Assembly (NCBI RefSeq): GCF_032884065.1
Contig: NC_088863.1
Location: forward strand, 66,277,419 to 66,341,418
Length of the DNA stretch: 64,000 nt
Source of the DNA: Artemia franciscana
Lineage: Eukaryota; Arthropoda; Branchiopoda; Anostraca; Artemiidae
Direction of reading: 5' to 3'
The position numbers were made by a program, and so were the translations under genes. Of the stretch, positions 11,626 to 21,926 are shown one piece after another; position 1 is the first letter of the stretch; every line of letters begins with the position of its first letter. Under the pieces are notes generated by a model. The model had not been told where the DNA came from. It was given only the letters and a program-made list of their open reading frames with translations, and searched no databases.

Positions 11626-12299
11626 GGAAGGTATCCTAAAGAAGAAGGTTAAACCCAAACAAGGTGGATCTACTGAATGCATAGCTTCTTGCAAAGAAAC
11701 GAGGAATGTTGTCCCGTAAGATTATCAACTAATTGAGGTGAAATAATACATTTTGATTTGGTTAACCCAAGTCTATGACATGCTTTACTCCTGGTAATGA
11801 AGGCAGGCTAGACGAATGAGAAAAATTATATTCATCTTCAAAATTCTTTTAGGTTGAAAGAAATCTGAGATGGGCCAAGGTGGTTGTTTAAAGAAGAAGA
11901 TTTTTCCGTGAACCGAACTGTATTAAAGCAAAGGAAACGACAGTACAATATCCTTCTACGTTTTGGTTAACACGATCTACTAACCCTATTAAGTCTTTTC
12001 ATGTTATAACATGTTGTTGTGTATTGTTTGTGGATATCCACAAAAATCCAGAGATATTGGAAGCACTTCTATTGACTTTGAGGGATAATGGAGATAAAAC
12101 CTTGAAAATACTCATACAAATTAAAAATTACATTTAAATGCTTAAACCGTGTAGCGAACCGAAAATTTTTTTCTATAAAATGATTTGTCTGAACCAGATA
12201 TAATTTCTTTAAAAATTATTCAGTTAGTACAGGCTTTTGGTTAATCTTAGTTGTTTAATCCTAAAGTCTACATGCGTTAACTCCACACCTTTATTTTAG

Positions 12300-12531
12300 A
12301 TGCTTGCGAGTAAACTATTTACAAGCCAAGACATGGATACTTTCTTGCTGTCAGATCAAGGGTCTGGTTCAGGTTATGATGACGATGATGGTTCTTTTCA
12401 TGATCGTACAGTCCATGCGGGGCGGTATCATCGTCCTGGAGAAATAGATGATGATGATTTTGAAGGTTCCAGTGGCTCAGGGGACGGATTGCGTAAAGCT
12501 ATAGATGATGAATATGAAGATATAACGCAAG
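12300..12531 (+). CDS. Glypican, heparan-sulfate attachment exon
   Basis: The exon lies between a strong acceptor ('cctttattttag') and a donor ('acgcaag|gtattt'). It is 232 nt: 77 codons plus one base, so it ends in phase 1. Joined to the exon at 5524 it continues '...LQTARQ' with 'MLASKLFTSQDMDTFLLSDQ', matching the glypican pattern of a Met/Lys helix followed by 'D.DF/L..SD'. Two Ser-Gly clusters embedded in acid residues follow: 'GSGSGYDDDD' (residues 21-30 of the exon) and 'DDDFEGSSGSGDG' (51-63). These are classic glycosaminoglycan attachment sites, where heparan sulfate chains are built on Ser next to Gly and acidic residues. The exon ends 'DDEYEDITQ'. A syndecan ectodomain was considered first, but the matching phases and the upstream and downstream exons favour glypican. 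The frame stays open past the donor (see findings). Confidence 0.8.
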
Positions 12532-12702
12532 GTATTTTTCTTGGATCTTGTAGTGCGGAAACGAAGAAAGAAATTGTGGAGACCATTCTGCCAATCATTT
12601 TTTTATATTCTTCTGTCAATCATTTGAGACCAATTCTGTCTCTTCTTAAACACTTGAGCAAACTTTCTAATGATTTTATATTAAGAATAATATCATTTCA
12701 AT

Positions 12703-12893
12703 TACTAATTATGACAAGAGATAGTATATCAAGGATAGAAAAGTGGATGAAGGCTAATCACCTGAAGCTGAATTATAAGAAATCTCATTGGATAATTTCT
12801 TCTAGATCGCCCGATTATTATCCTTGGTTAAAGGAATTAAACGTTGGATCTTACCGTATTGAGCGTGTACCGTCTGTGAAATATCTTGTACAC
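12703..12893 (+). mobile_element. LINE reverse-transcriptase fragment in glypican intron
   Basis: This short segment encodes 'SISRIEKWMKANHLKLNYKK' followed by a 'SRSP' turn and 'RIERVPSVKYL'. It is the region just after the catalytic Asp-Asp box of CR1/Jockey-like LINE reverse transcriptases ('..kW...N.L.lN..Kt........v.svKyLG'). It is in frame with the preceding glypican exon, 172 nt after that exon's donor. No catalytic motif is present. Confidence 0.65.
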
Positions 12894-13109
12894 ACACATG
12901 CAGGCTATAAAAAGCGTGTATTTAGATGTGTATGTGAGATGTGAGTGTGTATTTTAGACAGTTTATGCGGTACTACCGACGTAATATCATAGTGCTTAGT
13001 TATGCAGCAGCTGTGGAGGGGGGGGGGGGCGTGGTCACTTCTTCTTTCTACGGCCTTTTTATATGATTTCTGGTACTACTTCTAGAAACTGAGGAGTTCA
13101 TGATGGTTG

Positions 13110-14366
13110 CAGGGGCAGCCCACATCCATTCGGAATAATTTCTATTCATTTTAAAATTCAATGTTGCTTCTTACTTTCGGTTGAAGAATTTTGTTTTTCA
13201 AAATTTAGTTTCTGATCGTTTTTCTAGTGATGCCCGGAAATGCGCCTCTCCCTTCATCGAAAATGCCATTCCCCATGAAAATGCAAGATCCTGCCCCTAT
13301 GAAATCCCCCCTACAATTCCATCATCGCTGAAAATCCCCCCCCGGAAAATTTCCCGTGGACAATTCTGCCTGGTAGATTCTCATCAGCCTGTTTTCATAT
13401 TTATATATCAAAGACTCGTTTTTTGTTTGGTTTTTGATCGTTTTTCAAATCATGCCAGAAATCTCCCGTGGAAGTTCTCCCCCACGAGGGAATTTCTCCT
13501 GCGGAAAATCTCCTCTTTCACAGAAAAATCCCCTGACAATTCCAACAATGCTGAAAGATTCCCTTGGAGCATTTCTACGTTTACAGTTGAGCCAGGAAGG
13601 AGAAGAATTTCGTGTCGGAACTCTGGTAAAGTCCCACCGTGTAAAGTTTACCCTGGAATGTTTTCCACTGGAGACCCCTCCCCCCTCCCGTGGACAAATA
13701 TTCCCTTCCCCCCCAAAAAAAAATGTCTCTACACTTATAATAATCAACACTATATGTAAACAATGGGCAAATTTCATAATTTACAGCCCTTTCTCCAGGG
13801 ACTATGGGGGTCATATCATCCTAAGAGGCATAGTTATTGACCCTTTCAAATATGCTGAACAAAGTAGCTATCTTAAAGTTTTCATCATGTAACTTCGGGG
13901 AAAAGGGACGCAGGAAGAAGGCTAGTTGTCCCCCTAGTCTTTTGGTCAGTTAAAAAGGGCACAATAAATTTTAATTTCCGTTCGAGGGAGTCCTTTCTCT
14001 ATTCTCTATTCTGGAAAAAAAAACAACAAGTAAAAACAGAATGCAATATTTTTGAGGATGGGAACTTGAAATGTCCACAGTAGACTTCCTGATATGCTGA
14101 ATCTGATGGTGCGATTTTCATTAAGATTTCTAAATTTTTTCTGGGGGAGTGTCCCCCTTTTTTTGAAAATCTGACAAATTTTTTCAAGCTCGTTGAACTT
14201 AGTGGGTAACATTAAACTTAATGAATTCTATATATTTGGAATCAACATAAAAATAAAATTCTTTAGATGTGTCTATCGTCGTCAAAATTCCGTTTTATAG
14301 AGTTTCGGTTACTATTGGGCTGAGTCGCTTCTTACTTACAGTTCGTTACCACGAACTGTGTGACAT
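13110..14366 (+). repeat. Repeat R, long copy (R1)
   Basis: A noncoding interspersed repeat. Landmarks in order: 'attcggaataatttctattc', C-rich 'ggaaaatcccc' words (13230-13720), 'gtaaacaatgggcaaatttc' (13757), 'gaggcatagttattgaccc', 'gaatctgatggtgcgatttt' (14099), 'atatttggaatcaacat', and the end 'cttacagttcgttaccacga' plus 'actgtgtgac'. The same order recurs at 30787-32285, 33685-34050 and 57960-58648. The several overlapping open frames on both strands arise from the C/G-rich words and are not genes. Confidence 0.75.
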
Positions 14367-14789
14367 ATCAACGGGTGAAAAACAAATTTGGTGAATATTT
14401 TGTTTATAAGATGGTTTTTAAAATGGGATTTATTAAAATGGGCTATCGAATTACACGCAGATTGTAAGCCTTGATTATCATCGTTCTAAAATCCTACTAT
14501 CCTTATCAATCCACTGAATCACACTGAAGTGGATGAGAAAATTTTGTGCAAGGACGATTTAGTTTTCTTTTCATATAAAAAAAATCATAATAACGGAAAA
14601 ATAATCATAAGTTTCTTTATTAAACAAAAACTTCTGTATTGAATCAAATTATGGAACAACAAAAAATTGAAAAGTCAAAGTGACATACACGAAAATTGTA
14701 GTTATTCCTAACAAATGTTTCATGGCTTTCTTGTGCTGAGAAGTCGCTACGCTCAGCTGATTCATTCCCTCTTTTTATATGAATTAGAT

Positions 14790-15671
14790 CTTTATTTATT
14801 TATTTATTTATTATTACGGCTAGCGGTAAGCATTAATGCTTGTCGCATAAACACAAAAACGCAAAATCATAATACTAATCTAAAGTAAATTGGCAACGAC
14901 AAATTAAACAGCAAAAACTTCTAAATAAAACGACACTACACAACAAAAGCGTCTAAATAGAAAGGCGTATTTACTAATGCACTCTTAAAATTTCGAACAC
15001 TCTCTGCCTCGACAACCTCCAAAGGCAAACCATTCCATGGTCCGGCAACTCTACTAACAAAAGATAATTGACCAATTTTTTTCAGTGGTTTTGGGGGATA
15101 TAATTTATAATCATTCAATCTTTTGGTGTGTATCCTGATGTGTGAACGCAGATGAAAATGGTGCAAGGTTAGCCTTATTCCTATTTACATATTTCCAAAA
15201 TATTTTAGGTGATGGGGTGCTTGAGTGAATAATACGCGACTCAAGCTCTTCACGATTAGCCCTAAGAAGCCGAGTGACCTTGTTTCTCGCTAGTGAATAC
15301 GCATGCCATTCACCTGAATCCTCTTGCAACTGAGTATCCGAATGCCCTTGTCTGACTACTTTACTATGTCGTGACTCAATATAAGACCGCCAAAGACTAT
15401 TTTTTTCACGTATTGCTTGGAGTATGTGTCTCAGAAGTTTAGGATTATTTCTGCGACCGGAAAAATTCCTCACCAAAGGAACAAATTTATCCTTACATTC
15501 CCTCAACACCTTTTTTACAAAATCAAACGCGGTGTCCGGAGAAACATGATTATTTTTTAGTTCATACATGATATTAATAGACGAAATAAATTGTCGCATT
15601 GATTCATAATCGGCTTTAGCATAATCATGCCGATAAAACTCAAAACCTCTCTGTTGAGCATCAATATTCAT
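14790..15671 (-). mobile_element. LINE with its reverse transcriptase deleted (linker fused to C-terminus)
   Basis: On the minus strand, 15160-15671 encodes the linker between endonuclease and RT of a CR1/Jockey-like LINE: '...FVKKVLRECKDKFVP', 'SLARNKVTRLLRANREELE' and 'PSPKIFWKYVNRNK'. Immediately after, in another frame, 14936-15166 encodes the extreme C-terminus: 'RSHIRIHTKRL', 'SFVSRVAGPWNGLPLEVVEA' and 'SVRNFKSAL'. The whole RT domain, normally several hundred residues, is missing between them; the junction is near 15150-15170. The tail is (ATAA)n, seen as TTTA repeats at 14792-14813. It is a defective internally deleted copy within the last glypican intron, antisense to the gene. 15672-15840 beyond its 5' end is nearly pure A/T. 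Confidence 0.85.
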
Positions 15672-16233
15672 AATAATAATTAATGTGTATTGTAAATTAT
15701 ATTAATGTATTAAATTATACAAATAATTAAATTAATAAATTAAATAAATTAATTATGTATTGTATTTATATTAATTAATTATATAATTAAATTATATTAA
15801 TTATATTATATTAATTATATTATATTATACACATATTAATGTGTAACTGTAAAAATCGAGGGAACTCGAGTTTATGAAATATGACGGAGAGTGATTTTTA
15901 ATAATGAAAGCAAGTGTCTCTCTTTCAGTTAGTTCAATAGTTCTCCTTTTCTTGAAATTTCAGCTAAACTTTTCAATCTAACAAAATGCAGTATATTTTG
16001 TAGTGAATAATTTTGGAGCCATGAGCTTGCCTGTAGGCTATAGAAGTTGGAAAATACGGGAAATTTAACGTCATGATAACTACCTATAACCGGCTGTTAT
16101 GTATTTTCTCCTTTTGTGGCTGTTATTCGGGATATTTTTAAATAGGAAATAAACTATTTCACAATTACTTTTCTTTTAATCCAACGAGTATGTATAACTC
16201 TAAAGAGTGAGAACAGGTGGTAGACTATCATCA

Positions 16234-16401
16234 CCATCTAGCGTTTAGTGGCACTTGACATTTTCCCACTGTAATAAAAATAATTCATTTAATTTATGTA
16301 GTTTTGGAAATTAGTGCGGTAATAAATTTCTGATCTCAGTCCGTGACGGAAAAATGATTAGAAAGCTTAAAAAATGCCAATTATTACCAAACGCTAGATG
16401 G
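16234..16401. repeat. Short inverted repeat (13-bp arms)
   Basis: 'CCATCTAGCGTTT' at 16234-16246 is exactly reverse-complemented at 16389-16401 ('AAACGCTAGATGG'). Flanking bases also agree partly (cacttgaca/gtcgagtgtc). This may be the ends of a small nonautonomous transposon of about 190 bp just upstream of the last glypican exon. Confidence 0.5.
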
Positions 16402-16522
16402 CGTCGAGTGTCTTTTTTGCCGACACTAGATTCCAGTTACCACTCATATAAGTTACCCGTACTCTTTGTTTTTAGCCTTATAATTGCCCAATTGACTTTT
16501 TCCCAATCTTTTTTTCTTCTAG

Positions 16523-16653
16523 GTGGTGCTCAAGGAGGTGATTTCAGTTTCGAAACAACAACAAAAAAAGTATCGAGTGGCACTGTGTCTGTGTTGAGCC
16601 TCGTTTTATTGTACGTTTGTCTAATGACGACCAAACCCTATAATTTACTGTGA
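16523..16653 (+). CDS. Glypican, terminal exon with GPI-anchor signal
   Basis: The acceptor is strong: a pyrimidine tract 'tttttttcttctag' ends at 16522. The exon's first two bases complete the codon begun by the G at the end of the 12300 exon, giving Gly, so phases match exactly. The remainder encodes 'GAQGGDFSFETTTKKVSSG', then the hydrophobic run 'TVSVLSLVLLYVCLM' and a short 'TTKPYNLL' end with TGA at 16651-16653. A small-residue site (SSG) followed by a hydrophobic C-terminus is the layout of a GPI-attachment signal, as all glypicans carry. The polar residues after the hydrophobic run are slightly unusual for such a signal. The protein would sit on the outer face of the plasma membrane. 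Confidence 0.75.
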
Positions 16654-16893
16654 AAATGAGATCAAGTTTATTTCTGTTCGCTTGAATGAAAAAAGAGAGT
16701 CTATATGAGTTTTTATGTGCCATAAGATAGTAGTCTCATTTTGATGGTTTTACTTGGTATTTTATGCTAAAAAATTCAAATATCTCTTTTAAATACTCAG
16801 CTGTATGGTTTTGTTTAGTAAAAGCATTAATCGCTGCAAGGCTTTCAACGAAGAAGAAAAAGAAAAATTAAAAATTGTCGATCACAATTCGGC

Positions 16894-16899
16894 AATAAA
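16894..16899 (+). promoter_or_regulatory. Candidate poly(A) signal of glypican gene
   Basis: AATAAA about 240 bases after the glypican stop, with a GT-rich stretch ('gttggttgtgt') some 15 to 25 bases further on. Two further AATAAA copies lie at 17113-17118 and 17126-17131. Choice among them is inference. Confidence 0.35.
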
Positions 16900-17834
16900 C
16901 TTCGTGAGATTAGTTGGTTGTGTAACTAAACGAAATTTAACTAATTGACATCTTTAAGTGAGTGCTAAATATGAAGCAAAAATCTTAAAGTGATAAATAT
17001 AATGGTAATTGTATATTGGTAAATATATTGGTAATTAATGGTAAATATATATGGTAATTATACAATTAATAGATAAAATGCAATATGAAAAAAATACAAT
17101 ATACAATGTGATAATAAATGTTGGAAATAAATTCTAGTGATGTAACGTCACAAACTACAATGAAGTTCAAGTTTTATCGATGCATAATTATAATTTAACA
17201 GACTTTTCATTTAACGAGTTTGCATCTTATTAAATAAGTCTTAATAATCATATTATTGTACAAGTATGGTAAATTTTATGCTAATCTGTACCTGTCTTTT
17301 CAGTCAAATGCTGTAAAAAAAGGAGGGAAGAACTCTTTTTTAGATAGGATTTTTACACTATTTTTCATGTTTTGCGAATTGGAAACAGCAGAAAACTTAA
17401 TTTCCAATCTATATGAATTTAAGACAGAAATAGAAGTTCTGTTGGTCTTATTATCGAACTTAATCACAGTGCCCGGTTTTAATGTGGAAGAAAAATATTG
17501 TATTTTTTAATGAATGTTGCCAGGTCGTTTATCTAGTAGGTGGTAAAATCATTGCATATGAGCGGCTGTGAAAGGCTGTGCTGTATAATTTGTGTTCACT
17601 GACTGTGCAAAGCCCCGTCTTAATTGGTATAACCAGACTCATAAGGAGTCTATAGATTAGGGAGCTTATACATAAATCGTGGAAAGTAGATTTCATTCTG
17701 TCATCGTAGATGTTTAAGGCAATTGAATAAGACCCCGCGTTTGTTTTTCTTTCTCTAACTCAAAATAACCCATTCTGAATCAGAAACTATTTCAGTACTA
17801 AGATGAAAAAGGAAAATATAACGGTATTCTCGAT
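16900..17834. other. Downstream of glypican; no gene supported
   Basis: AT-rich sequence. 16985-17060 has repeated 'ggtaattgtatattggtaaa'-type words. A 254-base open frame at 17256-17510 follows a fair acceptor (ends 'cctgtcttttcag'), but I recognise nothing in it. Confidence 0.4.
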
Positions 17835-18030
17835 GCCGTAACCAGGGGGGTACGGGGTTCAAAACCCTCTTCCCCCTCCCCCCAAGAAATATTTGGGTCG
17901 ATTCTTAAATATTTAGCAAAAATATATACAAACAAATTTTGATACGTTTTTAAAGTTTTTTAAACCTTTCTCCCCTTCCCCCAAAAATCCCCCCTAAACA
18001 AAAATTGTGTACGCACGCGCCTTTGTGTGT
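17835..18030 (-). repeat. Dispersed repeat G copy (inverted)
   Basis: The blocks 'aaccaggggggtacggggtt', 'aaaaatatatacaaacaaat' and 'taaagttttttaaacctt', then C-runs and 'acgcacgcg', match in reverse the copies at 18880-19060 and 43420-43600. Confidence 0.45.
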
Positions 18031-18879
18031 TCTACATTAGCAATATTAGCGCTATTAGTTTTATCTTCGCTGCTGCTCAATTAAGGCAATTACTCAGTTA
18101 AGACAATCAATTATGTTACTCAATTAAGACAAGCACTTGTACCAATTAAAGTGGGGCTTAAACCCAATCATTTTATTTGTTATCAGATGAAACGAGAATG
18201 CTATAATTTTGTTCGGTATTACTTCATGATGATAATTCTTTTTTTTTTTAGATTATTTATTGGCAATTATTTGTGCCAAATTGTGAACTAAAACTCATTT
18301 AGTTGTTAATTAAATTGTCTTAAAAACTCACCCAAACAAAATATGGATATTATTAACTACACAATTTTTTGAACTAATTAATAGGGTTTTATCTTAATTT
18401 CCTTTTTTCTTTTGGTGTAAGTTATTAAATGACATGTCATTTTGTTGTATATTTATTTTACTTCCTTTTCTTTTGTTTCCAACTTAAACTTTGCAAAGCA
18501 CTGAGAAACTTAACTGATGAAAAGTGACTTGTAAATATTCTGCTAATCTAGTTGAATATAAAGACCAGCCATTCTCTATGATTTTGTTTTCGAAAACAGT
18601 AATACGATTTTAATGTATGTTTTGGACCATGAACTTGTTAGGCCCACAATAATTATTCCTTTTAGCCTTAGATGTAAGCGGTCCAATAATTTCGTCATTT
18701 TATATAGGGTAAGACTAAGCAATTTTGTTAGATAAAGGGGTGGCACGTTTAGATTCTGTTGTGACCACTTAATTTGAAACCCAAATGGGAAGTTCAATTT
18801 TTGGCTTGTTTGTATTATTTGAAATGGACAAATTTTTGACTATATTGTTGAAAGACTATGAAATTGCCCGGCATGCCCA
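18031..18879. other. No gene seen
   Basis: AT-rich DNA with an ordered set of 'caattaagacaa' words near 18075-18150 (about four imperfect copies) and nothing recognisable as protein. Confidence 0.4.
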
Positions 18880-19060
18880 TGCGAATATTCAGGAGTTTCG
18901 CTCAGAGAGGGGGGGGGGCTGTTGTAAAAAATAACTTTAAAAATGCAACAAAAATTGTCTGTATGCATTTTGTTACGTTTTTAAAAGACGGACAAATATT
19001 TCAGAGGGTTCCAACCTTGAAACCCTCGCCCCCCTGGATACGGCTTTGGGCATGCCCTTG
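18880..19060 (+). repeat. Dispersed repeat G copy
   Basis: It begins 'gaatattcaggagtttcgct', has a G run, 'attgtctgtatgcattttgt', then 'gggttccaaccttgaaaccc' and 'cccctggatacggctttggg'. The same layout occurs at 43420-43600 and, inverted, at 17835-18030. Confidence 0.5.
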
Positions 19061-19209
19061 GCATTTTACTGCTTTTGCTGTTATTCCTTCTGTTTTAGAT
19101 TCTTACAAATGCCTAAAGTAGTGTTTGTGTTTAACGTTTCTCAGATGTCTACTGTTTGACTAGAAAACACTTTTGAATTTTAAAGCTCGTAAATGATTTT
19201 CTGTTGCTT

Positions 19210-19310
19210 TGTACAATTACGTTGTTACATGTCTAAACAACGTTGTATATACAACGTTGTATGTAACGTTGTATAAACAACGTTGTAAATTTTACGTTGT
19301 TAAATTTAAA
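19210..19310. repeat. Cluster of ACAACGTTGT palindromes
   Basis: The perfect palindrome ACAACGTTGT or a close variant (acgttgttac, acaacgttgtat, taacgttgta, tttacgttgtta) occurs about six times in 100 bases. It could fold into several alternative hairpins. No gene is associated. Confidence 0.6.
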
Positions 19311-20206
19311 GGAATTCTAAAAAAAAAACTACAGAAAAGCAATGATATTGTGAAAAACAGATCTACTGTCCTAAAACTAAACAATTTTGTAATTTCTAGT
19401 TTAAGAAATGTTTAAGTATAAGGAATGAGAATTCTGTAGTTTTAGATGCTATTGTGGTTGTTTCTACCTGTATAATTTTTTTTTCTTTCGTAAGAATTTG
19501 TAGTCATCCCACAAGGTGTCAGATGTTAGTTTGGAATGTATCATAGTTATTAGACGTGTAAGTGCACCACCAGGTTAGTACTGTTGGAAATGACTTCCCT
19601 TTAAATCTTAAATGAAACACTAGCTTTGCCAACACGTCTTTAGGGTTGCCTCGAGAGAGTTAGTTAGGGTAGCAACGAGGCAATTGAGTCTCGTCGCTGT
19701 TAAGCCTAAAGGTTGTCTTTGAAATTTTTTAACATCTGACTTATTTTTCAAAAATGATTCGAAAAGCTATTCTCTAATGCTGACTCAGTTGGGCAACACA
19801 GGTTGGGGAAATCCATACTGGATAAAGAATACATTGCCTTTATTAACCTTCTTTTGAGAATGGCTTAGTTGTAGAAAAAGGATTTTTCAATTATCCGAGA
19901 GCCGTAGATGGGCCAGCTATGATTTTTCTTCCCCCTGCCACGATGTTTGAGAATCCGCAGAAATTTCAGGTTGCCTTTTAGCAGCACTTTTGCAGTTGCC
20001 TATTTTTAGGCTATTCACTTACAGTAGCCTATTCAACACTATATTTCGAAAAAATTGTTTTGAATGTTGACTCTCTGTATTTTTTGTTGCGGCCGTTTGT
20101 GACTGGTGAATCATATGCTTTCTATGAATTGGTCGTCATTGATCACAGTGGCTTCCAATAACCAGGCCTTAAGGTGAGTTATTTTGTCCCACTGGGATAA
20201 AGAAGC
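19311..20206. other. No gene seen
   Basis: Mixed-composition DNA without any recognised protein, RNA or repeat. Confidence 0.35.
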
Positions 20207-20960
20207 TTAAGGTTCTTCAAGATCTCTTGGTGAATCATCAACCCATTGGTGATGAATCATATTTTCTATGATAGGAAAACCATCGATGATTTCTCCATGA
20301 GCAAATAATAAGGACGTTTGAATGATATTTGAGCCGGAATTTCTTGTGATCCAGTTTGACAACTTTTTCACGACCACTCCTGTCTCTTCTGGGTCAACTT
20401 GTAATATCAATGAGGGTTTTCTTACTTCCATGGTCAAAAGTGCATTAAACCAATTGTTGCTTAGGACAAAGTCCCCACTTCTGACACCTTGTGTATATTC
20501 ATGTTTTATTTGCTCATAAACACAAATATAATAATCGTAGAAATAATGCTAAATTACGGTAGATGGATTTCTGAAATGAAACCACCAAATTTAACAGTAG
20601 GCTTATATTTTGAGCAATAATTATAGATATTTGGAAGACACTGAGCTGCTTTTAGAGCCCTGCTCCTATCTTGTTCTTCTAAAAAGGCATAACGCGGTTC
20701 TGGCATAACGCGGTTAACCAATTTTAACAGTAGGCTTATATTTTGAGCAATAATTATAGATATTTGAAAGCCACTGAGCTTTTAGAGCGCTGCTCCTATC
20801 TTGTTCTTCTAAAAAGGCATAACGCGGTTCTGCATGCACACCCTGTATAATCGATTGACAGTGACTTTTTACATACATCAGATGCAGTTTTTCATGATGC
20901 GTCGTCTGGTGACAACAAAATCTCTGATACTTACATGCCAAAAACAAGATAAACACACCT
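20207..20960 (-). pseudogene. Unrecognised coding-like region with internal duplication
   Basis: On the minus strand two stretches read like former protein. One (about 20880-20590) contains 'EPRYAFLEEQDRS', 'ALKAAQCLPNIYNYCSKYKP' and 'TVKFGGFISEIHLP' before a stop. The other (20519-20207) contains 'VYEQIKHEYTQGVRSGDFVL', 'NNWFNALLTMEVRKPSLILQ' and 'WVDDSPRDLEEP' before a stop. I do not recognise the family. A 133-bp offset direct duplication (from 20591 and from 20724) repeats the first stretch, with a 12-base deletion and substitutions between copies. 'ggcataacgcggtt' occurs three times. It could be two old exons or a decayed transposon gene. Confidence 0.35.
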
Positions 20961-21926
20961 GGTAAAATCTCTTAATAAATTTTATATCATAGATATAAAT
21001 TACTCGCAATATTTCTGATAAAATCCCGTTTCAGAAAAAAACTTTTGTCTGAGTCATGTGGAATTATTTGGTATTCTTATCTAAAAAATTGCACCATCAA
21101 ACCAGTTTTTATCGTCTCATGAACAATTTCATTTCTCCATTATACGAGATTTGCCCAGAGCAGCCCGACAAGTGAGGCTGAAATAAGGAAATTTTGAGTC
21201 TCTCCAAGTCTGAACCGCCAAGTCTTCAAGTCTTGGCGTCAAATTGTGATAATAATTATTAGGACGTTGTGATATGTTGTATTTTTGTGAGGATGCTATA
21301 CGTATTCTGTATTTTATTGAATCTTGTTATAATTTTCTTAACATGTAAAGTATTCGTTAAGTTTCATTACTGCTAAGCAGTCTGGGATTTATTGTCATCA
21401 TTGCTATTTAGGAAATTTTTTCTTCGCTGTTTTAACTTTTCTTTTTAGATTATTTCTCACTAATAAATTAAATTTCGCTGATTTATTTAATAGTTTTGAA
21501 AAAAAGAACGCAGTAGTATTTACTTTACATATTGGTTGTGTATAAAAATATTATCCAAATACTGTTTACTTTTTCTACCCCTTTTATGTAGCCCTTCAAA
21601 CCGACAAGTTATGGTATTATCTTCTGAACAATAGCGGCTTAGCTGTACCGATTTTTCTCTTCTTCATTTTTTTTTTTTGTGTGTGAAAACTGAATTTTCT
21701 TAAATATGTTTATATTGAGTTAGAAAGAGCTAAAAGTATTAAAATACCAAATATGGAATAGATAGTGGATTATAAGCTTGGTATATTTTTTTCTTCAGTC
21801 CAACCTTACTTGTGGACTGACACTTCAAAGTATTCGAAAATTTGGTTGTTAAAGACCAAAGAAATTTGGTTGTTACCTTGCTAAATTCGACTCTTTACTA
21901 TATAAGAAAGGTATATAAGCTTATAC
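20961..21926. other. No gene seen
   Basis: AT-rich sequence. A 'tccaagtctgaaccgccaag' / 'tcttcaagtcttggcg' patch near 21195-21240 has local self-similarity. No supported coding or RNA gene. Confidence 0.4.

Noticed and set aside
12300..12531. Syndecan ectodomain exon
   Set aside because: Ser-Gly and acidic clusters fit syndecan too, but the upstream exon has the glypican NPE segment in matching phase and the downstream exon gives a GPI-like tail without the conserved syndecan cytoplasmic sequence.
13181..13892. Overlapping open frames on both strands, Pro/Arg/Ser-rich
   Set aside because: They lie in the C-rich part of repeat R and are not kept in other R copies.
17256..17510. Exon-like frame after 'cctgtcttttcag'
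   Set aside because: No recognisable domain, no donor or conserved continuation, and it is downstream of the glypican stop and a good poly(A) signal.
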